From positions 1,116,001-1,180,000 of the forward strand of contig NZ_CP022961.1 in the NCBI RefSeq assembly GCF_002285795.1: 64,000 nucleotides of DNA, read 5' to 3'. Numbering within the stretch: the first letter of the stretch is position 1; each line of letters starts with the position of its first letter. Positions 25,692-34,574 of this stretch are shown one piece after another. The notes beneath the pieces are model-generated. The model had not been told where the DNA came from, searched no databases, and saw only the letters and a program-made list of their open reading frames with translations. This DNA comes from Plantactinospora sp. KBS50. GTDB lineage: Bacteria; Actinomycetota; Actinomycetes; Mycobacteriales; Micromonosporaceae. The position numbers were made by a program, and so were the translations under genes.

Positions 25692-26825
25692 ATGCGTAGC
25701 ATCCAGTTCACCGCGTTCGGCGTGGCCGGCGCGCTGGCCGTGGCCGGCCTGGCCGGTTGCGCCGACAAGGCGGAGTCGACCGCCTCGACCGGCGGCCCGA
25801 TCACGGTGGAGGCCGGCGACACCAGCTGTGCGGTCTCCCGGACCGAGGTGCCGGCCGGCCAGCACACCTTCACGGTCAGCAACTCGGGCGGCAAGGTCAC
25901 CGAGTTCTACGTCTACGGCGCCGGCGACCGGGTGATGGGCGAGGTCGAGAACGTCGCACCCGGCCTGAGCCGCGAGTTCAAGGTCGAGCTGCCGCCCGGG
26001 ACGTACCAGACCGCCTGCAAGCCCGGGATGGTCGGCGACGGCATCCGGGCCGCGTTCACGGTGACCGGGTCGGCGCAGCCGGTGCAGTTGGACGCCGCGC
26101 TGGCCGGTGCCGCGGAGAACTACCAGCAGTACGTGCGGAGCCAGACCACCGCGCTGCTGGACTCCACCGGCGAGTTCGTCGCCGCGGTCAAGGCCGGCGA
26201 CGTGGCGAAGGCCAAGGAGCTGTACCCGGTGGCGCGCACCTACTGGGAGCGGATCGAGCCGGTCGCCGAGATCTTCGGCGACCTGGACCCGAAGATCGAC
26301 GGCCGGGCCGACGTGGTCGACGAGGGCATGGAGTTCACCGGCTACCACCGGCTGGAGAAGGACCTCTGGACGACCGGCGACATCAGCAAGGACGGGCCGA
26401 TCGCGGACCAGTTGCTCGCGGACGTCAAGGAGATCGTGGCCAAGGCCAACGCCGAGCAGCTCACCCCGCTCCAGCTCGCCAACGGCGCCAAGGACCTGCT
26501 CGACGAGGTGGCCAGCAGCAAGATCACCGGCGAGGAGGAGCGCTACTCGCACACCGACCTGTGGGACTTCAGCGCCAACGTCGAGGGCTCGAAGGCGGCC
26601 GTCGCGGCGCTGCGCCCGGCCCTGGAGCAGCGGGCACCGGACCTGGTGAAGACGCTGGACGAGGAGTTCGCGAACGTGACGAGCGCGCTGGAGCAGCACC
26701 GCTCGGGCGACGGCTGGGCGGGGCAGGACACGCTGTCCCAGGCCGAGCTCAAGAAGCTCTCCGACGCGGTGAACGCGCTGGCCGAGCCGATCAGCCAGAT
26801 CGCCGGCGTGGTGGCCGGCAAGTAG
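25692..26825 (+). CDS. efeO: EfeO lipoprotein (cupredoxin plus M75 domain)
   Basis: 377 residues with a lipoprotein signal (lipobox LAGC, Cys23). The N-terminal cupredoxin-like domain (about 30-130) is followed by an imelysin/M75 domain (about 145-375) with the metal-binding region GYHRLEKDLW. It acts outside the membrane, handing iron to EfeU. The cupredoxin part lacks an obvious copper-site cluster, though a Cys pair (TSCAVS and TACKPG) is present. It sits between efeU and efeB, in a single operon. Confidence 0.95.
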   Translation: MRSIQFTAFGVAGALAVAGLAGCADKAESTASTGGPITVEAGDTSCAVSRTEVPAGQHTFTVSNSGGKVTEFYVYGAGDRVMGEVENVAPGLSREFKVELPPGTYQTACKPGMVGDGIRAAFTVTGSAQPVQLDAALAGAAENYQQYVRSQTTALLDSTGEFVAAVKAGDVAKAKELYPVARTYWERIEPVAEIFGDLDPKIDGRADVVDEGMEFTGYHRLEKDLWTTGDISKDGPIADQLLADVKEIVAKANAEQLTPLQLANGAKDLLDEVASSKITGEEERYSHTDLWDFSANVEGSKAAVAALRPALEQRAPDLVKTLDEEFANVTSALEQHRSGDGWAGQDTLSQAELKKLSDAVNALAEPISQIAGVVAGK

Positions 26826-26844
26826 CGCGACGGAGGTGGCGGGC

Positions 26845-28122
26845 GTGGGTGATCGCGGGATTTCCCGGCGTCGGGCGATGGCACTGGCCGGTGCCGGTGC
26901 GGCCGGCGTGGCCGGGGTCGCCGGCGGGGCCGGCGCGCTGGCCTACGCCGCCACCCACGCCCAGCCGTCGACCGACGCGGCGACCGGCGCCGTGCCGTTC
27001 TACGGCGAGCACCAGGCCGGCATCGTCACCCCGGCCCAGGACCGGCTGCACTTCGTCGCGTTCGACGTGCTGACCAGGGACCGGGAGCGGCTGGCGGACC
27101 TGCTGCGGCAGTGGACCGCGGCGGCGGCCCGGATGACCGCCGGGCGGGACGCCGGCGCGATCGGCGCGGTGAACGGGATCCCGCAGGCGCCGCCGGACGA
27201 CACCGGCGAGGCGTTGGGCCTGCCGCCGTCCGAGCTGACCGTGACCGTCGGGTTCGGCCCGGGGCTGTTCCGCGACGACGCCGGGCGGGACCGCTTCGGG
27301 CTGGCCGCCCGGCGCCCGCCGGCGCTGGCCGACCTGCCCCGGTTCGCCGGTGACGCGCTGCGGCCGGAGATCTCCGGCGGCGACCTGTGCATCCAGGCCT
27401 GCGCCAACGATCCGCAGGTGGCGGTGCACGCGATCCGCAACCTGGCCCGTATCGGGATGGGCGTGGTGGGGGTGCGCTGGTCCCAGCTCGGCTTCGGCCG
27501 GACCTCCTCGACCTCCCGCGGGCAGTCCACGCCGCGCAACCTGTTCGGCTTCAAGGACGGCACCGCGAACCTGAAGGCCGAGGACACCGGCCTGCTCCGG
27601 GAGCAGCTCTGGGTGCAGCCGGGCGACGGGCCGGACTGGATGGCCGGCGGCTCGTACCTGGTCACCCGGAAGATCCGGATGACCGTCGAGACCTGGGACC
27701 GCAGTGCGCTGGCCGAGCAGGAGGCGGTGATCGGCCGGACCAAGGGCGTCGGCGCGCCGATCGGCCGGGCCGGCGAGTTCGACGAGCCGGACTTCGACGC
27801 CACCGGCGAGGACGGCCAGCCGCTGATCCCGGCGGACTCGCACGTCCGGCTGGCGCACCCGGACCTCAACGGCGGCGCCCGGCTGCTGCGCCGCGGCTAC
27901 AACTTCGTGGACGGGTCGGACGGGCTGGGACGGCTGGACGCCGGCCTGTTCTTCATGGCCTACCAGCGGGATCCGCGGCGGCAGTTCGTACCCGTGCAGA
28001 CCCGGCTGTCCCGCGACGACGCCATGAACGAGTACGTCCGCCACGTGTCCAGCGCGGTCTTCGCCTGCCCGCCCGGGGTGCGCGACGCCGGAGACTTCCT
28101 CGGCTCCGGCCTTTTCGCCTGA
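26845..28122 (+). CDS. efeB: EfeB deferrochelatase/Dyp-type peroxidase
   Basis: 425 residues from GTG 26845, which lies 8 bases after GGAGG; an earlier in-frame GTG at 26836 abuts the ribosome site. A twin-arginine signal (SRRRAMALAGAGAAG) sends it folded across the membrane. The Dyp peroxidase motif GFKDGTAN and the heme-ligand region SHVRLAHP are present, followed by RRGYNFVDG. It oxidises ferrous iron and/or releases iron from heme for EfeUO. A hairpin at 28173-28195 may end the operon. Confidence 0.94.
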   Translation: MGDRGISRRRAMALAGAGAAGVAGVAGGAGALAYAATHAQPSTDAATGAVPFYGEHQAGIVTPAQDRLHFVAFDVLTRDRERLADLLRQWTAAAARMTAGRDAGAIGAVNGIPQAPPDDTGEALGLPPSELTVTVGFGPGLFRDDAGRDRFGLAARRPPALADLPRFAGDALRPEISGGDLCIQACANDPQVAVHAIRNLARIGMGVVGVRWSQLGFGRTSSTSRGQSTPRNLFGFKDGTANLKAEDTGLLREQLWVQPGDGPDWMAGGSYLVTRKIRMTVETWDRSALAEQEAVIGRTKGVGAPIGRAGEFDEPDFDATGEDGQPLIPADSHVRLAHPDLNGGARLLRRGYNFVDGSDGLGRLDAGLFFMAYQRDPRRQFVPVQTRLSRDDAMNEYVRHVSSAVFACPPGVRDAGDFLGSGLFA

Positions 28123-28172
28123 TCCGTCGCGACCGGACACGCCCGGCCCGGTGCTGGGACAAAGCCGACATT

Positions 28173-28195
28173 CGCCCCCGGTTGCCACGGGGGCG
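28173..28195 (+). terminator. Hairpin after efeB
   Basis: CGCCCCC (28173-28179) pairs with GGGGGCG (28189-28195) around a 9-base loop, 51 bases after the efeB stop and 82 before mtrA. There is no T-tract. Confidence 0.4.
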
Positions 28196-28276
28196 GCCGC
28201 CTTCGGGCAGGCCGGCCGGGATGCCACGGTGGAGCGGGTCAGCAGGTTCGGCGGGCGGGATGCAAATATTGGTGCC

Positions 28277-28966
28277 ATGAGAGCCCGGGTCCTGGTGGTC
28301 GACGATGATCCCGCACTGGCGGAGATGCTCGGCATCGTGCTGCGCAGTGAGGGTTTCCTACCCTCGTTCGTGGCAGACGGTGAGCGCGCCCTTGCCGCGT
28401 TCCGGGAGGGTCGGCCGGATATCGTGCTGCTCGACCTGATGCTGCCGGGCATGAGCGGCATCGACGTGGCCCGGTCGATCCGGGCCGAGTCCGGGGTGCC
28501 GATCGTGATGCTGACGGCCAAGAGCGACACCGTGGACGTGGTGCTCGGGCTGGAGTCGGGCGCCGACGACTACGTGGTCAAGCCGTTCAAGCCCAAGGAA
28601 CTGGTCGCCCGGATGCGCGCCCGGCTGCGCCGGGGCGAGGACGCCGCGCCGGAGATGCTGGCCATCGGGCCGCCCGGCAACCAGATCACCATCGACGTGC
28701 CGGCGCACACGGTGAGCCGCAACGGCGAGGAGGTCAAGCTGACCCCGCTGGAGTTCGACCTGCTGGTCGCGCTCGCCCGCAAGCCGCGGCAGGTGTTCAC
28801 CCGGGAGGTGCTGCTCGAACAGGTCTGGGGCTACCGGCACGCGGCCGACACCCGGCTGGTCAACGTGCACGTCCAGCGGCTGCGGGCCAAGATCGAACCG
28901 GACCCGGAGCGTCCGGAGATCATCCTGACCGTGCGGGGCGTGGGATACAAGGCCGGCACCGGATAG
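28277..28966 (+). CDS. mtrA: MtrA response regulator
   Basis: 229 residues, OmpR/PhoB class. The receiver domain has the acidic pair VVDDDP, the phosphoacceptor Asp53 (LLDLMLPGMSG) and the Lys in YVVKPFKPKEL. The C-terminal winged helix ends with RLRAKIEPDPERPEIILTVR and VGYKAG. The match to actinobacterial MtrA is very close. MtrA controls cell-wall remodelling, DNA replication and, in Streptomyces, development genes. It starts at ATG 28277 and is followed 13 bases later by its kinase mtrB. Confidence 0.97.
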   Translation: MRARVLVVDDDPALAEMLGIVLRSEGFLPSFVADGERALAAFREGRPDIVLLDLMLPGMSGIDVARSIRAESGVPIVMLTAKSDTVDVVLGLESGADDYVVKPFKPKELVARMRARLRRGEDAAPEMLAIGPPGNQITIDVPAHTVSRNGEEVKLTPLEFDLLVALARKPRQVFTREVLLEQVWGYRHAADTRLVNVHVQRLRAKIEPDPERPEIILTVRGVGYKAGTG

Positions 28967-28979
28967 CCTTGGACGCACT

Positions 28980-30758
28980 GTGACCAGGCCCGCCACCACC
29001 GTGACGCCGACGACCGCCCGAGCGGGGGCGGGCGTACGGGACTTCCGGCACGGTACGGTGCGCCGCGGCCTGCTGCTGGCGGCCCAGCTGCGGCGGACCT
29101 GGCGGCGGTCGCTGCAACTGCGGGTGGTGACCATCACCCTGGTCGCCTCCAGCCTGCTGGTGGGCGGCTTCGCCTACCTGGTGGCCGACAAGATCACCAA
29201 CATCCTGCTGGACAACGCCACGGCGGACGTCCGGGACCGGCTCTCCAACGGCCGCACGTACGCCACCGAGCAGATCAGCATCCACGTCCAGCCGTACGAG
29301 CCGAAGCTGCGGGACACCATCGCGGCCACCGTCACCTACCTGGCCGGCGGCGACCCGGAGCAGGTGGGCGGCGTGGTCGTGGTGATGACCGGGGACTCGT
29401 TCCCGAGCTTCATCGAGGCGCAGACCTCCCCGCAGGTGGACTTCCGCCCGATGCTCAGCCCGGAGTTGCAGCACAGCGTCGACGCCGGCAACGTGGCCTC
29501 GCAGATCCGCACCGGCACGCTGGGCGGGGGCACGCCGACCAAGTACCTGATCTACGGGTCCCCGGTGCCGACCCGGTTCGGGCAGGTCGAGCTCTACTAC
29601 TTCGTGCCGCTGACCCGGCAGGACGAGATCGCCGGCCAGGCCCGGACCACGGTGCTGGCCACCGGCGCGGCCCTGGTGCTGCTGCTGGGCCTGCTGGCGG
29701 CGCTGGTCACCCGGCTGGTGGTGACGCCGGTGCGGGTCGCGGCCCGGACGGCCCAGCGGCTGTCGGCGGGACTGCTCGATCAGCGGATGGCCGTCAACGG
29801 CGAGGACGACCTCGCGCTGCTGGCCGCGTCGTTCAACCAGATGGCCACCAACCTGCAACGGCAGATCGTCCGGCTGGAGGAGATGTCCCGGTTGCAGCGC
29901 CGGTTCACCTCGGACGTGTCGCACGAACTGCGTACCCCGCTGACCACCGTACGGATGGCCGCGGACCTGATCTTCGCGGAGCGGGACGAGTTCGATCCCG
30001 CCGTCGCGCGCAGCGCCGAGCTGCTCCAGGCCGAGCTGGACCGCTTCGAGAGCCTGCTGACCGACCTGCTGGAGATCAGCCGGTTCGACGCCGGGTTCGC
30101 CATGCTCGACGTCGAACCCACCGACCTGGCCCCGATCGTGCGCCGGGTGGTCGACCAGCTGGCCGGGCTGGCCGAGCGGGTCGGCGTGCCGGTCCGGCTG
30201 ACCCTGCCGGACGCGCCGGTGATCGCCGAGGTGGATCCGCGGCGGGTCGAGCGGGTGCTGCGCAACCTGGTGGGCAACGCGGTCGAGCACGGCGAGGGCC
30301 GGCCGGTGGACGTGGTGCTCGGCGCTGACGACACGGCCGTCGCGGTGACCGTGCGGGACCGCGGGGTGGGCCTCAAGCCCGGCGAGGAGAAGCTGGTCTT
30401 CAACCGGTTCTGGCGCGCCGATCCGTCCCGCGCCCGGCAGACCGGCGGCACCGGGCTCGGCCTGTCGATCAGCCTGGAGGACGCCCGGCTGCACGGCGGC
30501 TGGCTGGAGGCGTGGGGCGCGCCGGGCCAGGGCGCCCAGTTCCGGTTCACCCTGCCGGCCCGGGCCGGTGACCGGCTCACCTCCTCGCCGTTGCGGCTGG
30601 TGCCGTCGGACGTCGAGCTGGCCGCCCCGGCGGTGTTCAGCCAGCGGCTGGCGATCGGCCCGGGCGCCGGCGGCGCGCTGGCGATCGGCCCGGCCGGGGA
30701 GCCGCTGCCGGATGCCGATCCGACGCCGGACGCGGACCCGGCGCAGGTGCGATCATGA
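28980..30758 (+). CDS. mtrB: MtrB sensor histidine kinase
   Basis: 592 residues from GTG 28980. Two membrane helices (about 40-62 and 221-245) flank an extracellular sensor of ~155 residues. A HAMP domain follows, then the H-box SDVSHELRTPLTTV with phosphorylated His315. The N-box LRNLVGNAVEH and the G-boxes DRGVGLKPGEEKL and TGGTGLGLSI complete the kinase. The C-terminal tail (about 530-592) is Ala/Pro/Asp-rich. It phosphorylates MtrA and is regulated by LpqB, whose gene overlaps it by 4 bases (ATGA). Confidence 0.96.
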   Translation: MTRPATTVTPTTARAGAGVRDFRHGTVRRGLLLAAQLRRTWRRSLQLRVVTITLVASSLLVGGFAYLVADKITNILLDNATADVRDRLSNGRTYATEQISIHVQPYEPKLRDTIAATVTYLAGGDPEQVGGVVVVMTGDSFPSFIEAQTSPQVDFRPMLSPELQHSVDAGNVASQIRTGTLGGGTPTKYLIYGSPVPTRFGQVELYYFVPLTRQDEIAGQARTTVLATGAALVLLLGLLAALVTRLVVTPVRVAARTAQRLSAGLLDQRMAVNGEDDLALLAASFNQMATNLQRQIVRLEEMSRLQRRFTSDVSHELRTPLTTVRMAADLIFAERDEFDPAVARSAELLQAELDRFESLLTDLLEISRFDAGFAMLDVEPTDLAPIVRRVVDQLAGLAERVGVPVRLTLPDAPVIAEVDPRRVERVLRNLVGNAVEHGEGRPVDVVLGADDTAVAVTVRDRGVGLKPGEEKLVFNRFWRADPSRARQTGGTGLGLSISLEDARLHGGWLEAWGAPGQGAQFRFTLPARAGDRLTSSPLRLVPSDVELAAPAVFSQRLAIGPGAGGALAIGPAGEPLPDADPTPDADPAQVRS

Positions 30759-32635
30759 GCCGGCGCCGTACCGCCGCGCCGGCCGTCCTCCGCGGCGGGC
30801 CGCCGCGCCGCCGGCTGACCCTGCTGGTGGTGCTGGCCGCCGTGCTGTCGCTCGGCGCCGGCCTGGCCGGCTGCGGCATCCCGAAAAGCACGGCGGTACG
30901 GGTGGACGGCCGCGGGCCGTCGCCGTTCACCGGCTCGGCCGGCGGTGACGGCCGGGAGCCGCCGGCCCCGGGCGAGACCACCGAGCCCGCGCAGTTCGTG
31001 AAGAACTTCCTCCAGGCACCCGCGGGGGAGGCCGACGGCGCGTACGACCGGGTCAACGCCTACCTCAGCAACAGCGCGCGGCTGCAGCGCAAGCCGTCCG
31101 GCGACGTACAGATCACCATCGTCCAACCGACCGCGACCGCGTTCACGGACGTGCAGAGCGCCGAGAACGGCTCCGCCCGGGTACGGGTGCCGGTGAAGCC
31201 GGTGGGCGTGCTGAACGCCGACGGGACGCTCGCGCCGCCGCCGGCCGGGGCGCCCACCTCGTACACCTTCGACGTGGTGCGGATCGCCCCGGACGAGCCG
31301 AGCCGGCCCGAGGCCGGCCGACTGGAGATCGCGAACCAGCAGGCCGGCCTGCTGATGAGCACCGAGGCGCTGAAGGACTTCTACCGGTCCTGGATCGTCT
31401 ACTTCTGGAGCACCGACGGTGCGGTCCTGGTGCCGGACCAGCGTTACCTGCCGCTGGCGGTGCCCCGCGAGCGGTGGGCGACCGAGGTGGCCGGCTGGCT
31501 GAACGACGGGCCGGCGGCCTGGCTGCGGCCGGCCACCCAGCCGCTGCCCGACGGGCTGCGGCTGACCGGCAACGTGGCCGAGACCGACGGCCTGCTCAGC
31601 ATCAACGTCTCCGCCTCCACCGGGGCCGACGCCCGGGACGGCCAGTTCGAGCGGCTGGAGACCCAGTTGGCGTGGTCGATGCGGGACGTCAACGCGCCCC
31701 GGTTCGAGTTGCGGCTGCGCAACTCCAGCCGCCCGCCGGTGGTGGCCGAGGACGCCCGCCGGCAGGCTCCGCTCTACGCGCTGACCGGGCACGAGCAGCG
31801 GTTCTGCGTCTACGACGGCCAGGTCCGGGCGCTCGTGGGCGCCCCCGCCGAGCAGGCGCTGTCGGCGGTGCCGATCCACCCGGAGCAGAACCGGGACGTG
31901 GACTCCGCCGGCATGCTGCGCAGCGGCGGCAGGGTCGCGGTCGCCCTGGTCACCGGGTCCGGCGGCCGGTACCGGCTGCTCACCGGGCTGGGCCAGGGCG
32001 AGGTCGAGCTGACCCACACCAGCAAGGACTCGTACGCCTCGATGGGTCAGCCGGTCTGGTTGAAGGGACTGGATCCGCAGCACCCCACCGGGTTCGTGGT
32101 GGCCGCCGGCCAGCTCTACCGGTTCGACGGCGGCGCCCAGCTCACCGCCATCCGGGTCCCCGCGACCAGCGGCGCGGTGAAGGCCGTCGCCGCCGCGCTG
32201 GACGGCCGCCGGCTGGCCGTGGTCGCGGGCGACCAGGTGTACGTGGTGCCGCTGTCCATCGACGGCGGCACGGTGACCCTCGGCGACGCCCGGCAGGTGC
32301 CCATCACGCTGGGTTCGCCGACCGCGCTCGACTGGGTCAGCGAGCGGGACCTGATGGTGGCCGGCACCCGGGCCGGGCAGGCCGGGGTGGTCGACCAGTT
32401 GTCGATCGACGGCGCGCTCACCAGCCAGCAGTTCACCGCGGGCTCCACCATCACCCGGTTGTCCGGCTACCCGGACAACCCGATGATCCAGTCGCTGGTG
32501 AGCCGGTACATGTACGAGGTGGACGGACAGGGCTGGGCGAACCGGTTCTCCAGCAACGTGCGCATCCCGACCGCCGACGTGGTGGGCGGCGAGGTCGAGG
32601 GCGCCGTGCCGCGGGCACCGTTCTTCCTCTACTGA
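30755..32635 (+). CDS. lpqB: LpqB lipoprotein, MtrAB accessory factor
   Basis: 626 residues. The signal peptide ends in the lipobox LAGC (Cys40), followed by GIPKST as in other LpqB proteins. A GerMN-type domain lies around residues 215-330, then a beta-propeller-like C-terminal half with repeated GxxxxYRL/VxxDGRRL strands. LpqB is anchored on the outer face of the membrane, binds the MtrB sensor domain and adjusts MtrA phosphorylation. The start ATG 30755 overlaps the mtrB stop. This completes the mtrA-mtrB-lpqB operon. Confidence 0.96.
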   Translation: MSRRRTAAPAVLRGGPPRRRLTLLVVLAAVLSLGAGLAGCGIPKSTAVRVDGRGPSPFTGSAGGDGREPPAPGETTEPAQFVKNFLQAPAGEADGAYDRVNAYLSNSARLQRKPSGDVQITIVQPTATAFTDVQSAENGSARVRVPVKPVGVLNADGTLAPPPAGAPTSYTFDVVRIAPDEPSRPEAGRLEIANQQAGLLMSTEALKDFYRSWIVYFWSTDGAVLVPDQRYLPLAVPRERWATEVAGWLNDGPAAWLRPATQPLPDGLRLTGNVAETDGLLSINVSASTGADARDGQFERLETQLAWSMRDVNAPRFELRLRNSSRPPVVAEDARRQAPLYALTGHEQRFCVYDGQVRALVGAPAEQALSAVPIHPEQNRDVDSAGMLRSGGRVAVALVTGSGGRYRLLTGLGQGEVELTHTSKDSYASMGQPVWLKGLDPQHPTGFVVAAGQLYRFDGGAQLTAIRVPATSGAVKAVAAALDGRRLAVVAGDQVYVVPLSIDGGTVTLGDARQVPITLGSPTALDWVSERDLMVAGTRAGQAGVVDQLSIDGALTSQQFTAGSTITRLSGYPDNPMIQSLVSRYMYEVDGQGWANRFSSNVRIPTADVVGGEVEGAVPRAPFFLY

Positions 32636-32667
32636 CCAGCGTTTCGGCGGCCGGACGGGGGATCGGG

Positions 32668-33378
32668 GTGCGCACGGATCCACTGCTGTCCGGGCTGGTC
32701 GACCTGCTCCTGCCGACCGCCTGCGCGGGCTGCCGGGCCGAGGGGGCGCCGCTGCGGTCGGGGGTCTGCGCAGGCTGCGCCGCCGAGCTGGACGGGTTGC
32801 GTCCCCGACCGGTGCGGCCCACGCCCGCGCCGCCCGGCCTGCCGCCGTGCACGGCCCTCGGCGAGTACGCCGGCGTGCTGCGCGAGGCGCTGCTGGCGTA
32901 CAAGGAACGGGGCCGGCACGGCCTCGGCCGGCCGCTGGGCGCGCTGCTGGCCGAGGTGGTCGCGGCCGCGGTCGGGACGCCGCGCCCGACGTTGCTGGTG
33001 CCGGTGCCGAGTACGGCCCGGGCGGTCCGCGCCCGGCACGGCGACCACCTGGACCGGATCGTCCGGTCGGCGCGGCGCCGCCTGGTCGCCGCCGGCTGGC
33101 CGGTGACCGCGCTGCGGCCGGTGCGGGCGCTGCCCCGTCCGGACTCGGCCGGGTTGGACGCGGCGGGACGGGCCGCGGCCGCCGCAGCGGCCTTCCGGAT
33201 CCGTCGGATCGGCGTCAACCAGATACGCAGAGTAGCGAGCGGTCGGCTGGTCCTGGTGGTCGACGACATCGTCACCACCGGCTCGACGATCGCCGCGATG
33301 GCCGAGATTCTGGCCGGTCACGGCGTGTCCGTCGACGCCGCCGCGGTGCTCGCGGCAACCGCCCGCCGGAATCGCTGA
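32668..33378 (+). CDS. ComF-family phosphoribosyltransferase-like protein
   Basis: 236 residues from GTG 32668. Four cysteines form a zinc finger near the N-terminus (CAGCRAEG, then CAGCAAEL). The C-terminal PRTase domain has the PRPP loop LVVDDIVTTGSTIAAM. ComF proteins support DNA uptake in naturally competent bacteria; in actinobacteria the role is undefined. It lies between lpqB and hpf, as Rv3242c does in M. tuberculosis. Confidence 0.88.
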   Translation: MRTDPLLSGLVDLLLPTACAGCRAEGAPLRSGVCAGCAAELDGLRPRPVRPTPAPPGLPPCTALGEYAGVLREALLAYKERGRHGLGRPLGALLAEVVAAAVGTPRPTLLVPVPSTARAVRARHGDHLDRIVRSARRRLVAAGWPVTALRPVRALPRPDSAGLDAAGRAAAAAAAFRIRRIGVNQIRRVASGRLVLVVDDIVTTGSTIAAMAEILAGHGVSVDAAAVLAATARRNR

Positions 33379-33637
33379 TCACCTTGAGTGACGCCCAATT
33401 CACTCTATCGTGCTTCTGCCGTGAAAGTTCTCGAAAGGGTCTTGGCAACCGGGGGTGACGGGGGAGCGAACAGGGGTTAGCGTCATTTCTACCGGGGTAG
33501 GACGGGGCAATCCGCATCCCCGGTGCTGGGAGGAGGCGCTACCGCACACCACCGGTCGCCGCCGAACGTGAAGCCCAGGGGGTCTTCGGGCGACCGGATC
33601 TGTTTATTGCAGACCGTCCGCACGTCTGGAGGTCATC

Positions 33638-34345
33638 GTGGACATCGTGGTCAAGGGTCGTAACGTCGAAGTGCCGGAGCACTACCGGACGCACGTAGCC
33701 GAGAAGCTTGCCAAGGTCGAACGGTACGACCACAAGCTCATCCGGGTCGACGTCGAACTGTTTCACGAACGGAATCCGCGACAGTCGGACAACTGCCAGC
33801 GCGTGGAAATCACCTGCGTTTCCCGCGGCCCCGTGGTGCGCGCCGAGGCGTGTGCCAAGGACTTCTACGCCGCGCTGGACTGCGCGATCGCCAAGCTCGA
33901 CGCCCGGTTGCGCCGGGCCGCCGACCGGCGGCGGGTCCACCGCGGCCGGCGCGCGCCCGTCTCGGTCGCGGCGGCCACGGCCGGCCTGCGGGTGGCCGAC
34001 CACGCCGAGCCGGCACCGGCCGGCATGGACGGTGCCAGCCTGAACGGTGCGAGCCGCACCGGCGCCGCTCGGGACGCCGCCGGCTCGGGCGCCGCGGTGG
34101 CCACCGCCACCCTTGAGGCGGATCCCGGGTACGACTACGACGTGGAGGAATACGACGACCAGCCGTGGCACATCGCCCGGGAGAAGCTGCACCCGGCCGA
34201 GCCGATGACGGTCGACGACGCCCTGCACAACATGGAACTGGTCGGCCACGACTTCTACCTGTTCCTGGACAAGGACTCGGGCCGGCCGAAGGTCGTCTAC
34301 CGGCGCAAGGGCTACGACTACGGGATCATCGCCCTGGCGGCGTAG
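33638..34345 (+). CDS. hpf: Ribosome hibernation promoting factor, long form
   Basis: 235 residues. The N-terminal S30AE domain (about 1-100; MDIVVKGRNVEVPEHYRTHV) binds the 30S decoding centre. A disordered Ala/Gly linker follows. The C-terminal dimerisation domain (about 175-235) contains REKLHPAEPMTVDDALHNME and GHDFYLFLDKDSG. The long form joins two ribosomes into inactive 100S dimers during stress or stationary phase. AGGTC lies upstream of the GTG 33638 start. The stop codon is part of a tandem 9-base repeat (34336-34389). The position is that of Rv3241c. Confidence 0.96.
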   Translation: MDIVVKGRNVEVPEHYRTHVAEKLAKVERYDHKLIRVDVELFHERNPRQSDNCQRVEITCVSRGPVVRAEACAKDFYAALDCAIAKLDARLRRAADRRRVHRGRRAPVSVAAATAGLRVADHAEPAPAGMDGASLNGASRTGAARDAAGSGAAVATATLEADPGYDYDVEEYDDQPWHIAREKLHPAEPMTVDDALHNMELVGHDFYLFLDKDSGRPKVVYRRKGYDYGIIALAA

Positions 34346-34398
34346 GCGGCGTAGGCGGCGTAGGCGGCGTAGGCGGCGTAGGCGGCGTAGGCGGCGCT
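34336..34398 (+). repeat. 9-bp tandem repeat spanning the hpf stop codon
   Basis: Six perfect GGCGGCGTA units (34336-34389) and one imperfect unit (to 34398). The last hpf codons GCG GCG TAG lie in the first unit, so each further unit repeats Ala-Ala-stop in frame. Slippage can change copy number without altering the protein. Confidence 0.9.
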
Positions 34399-34574
34399 GC
34401 GCGGCGATCCCGCGGGTCCGGCCGGGCGGGGTCCCGGTCGGACCGGCCGGGTACGGATCCCGGCCCGGCTCGCGGGATCGCCGATGCGCGCCCGCCCGGT
34501 GTGACCTGCTCGGTGTGACCCGCCCGGTGTGACGCGCCGGTGGCGCCCGCCCGGTTCGAGCCGGCCCGCGCCGG

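Noticed and set aside
29780-32683. 967-codon minus-strand frame opposite mtrB and lpqB
   Set aside because: Shadow of two confidently identified genes.
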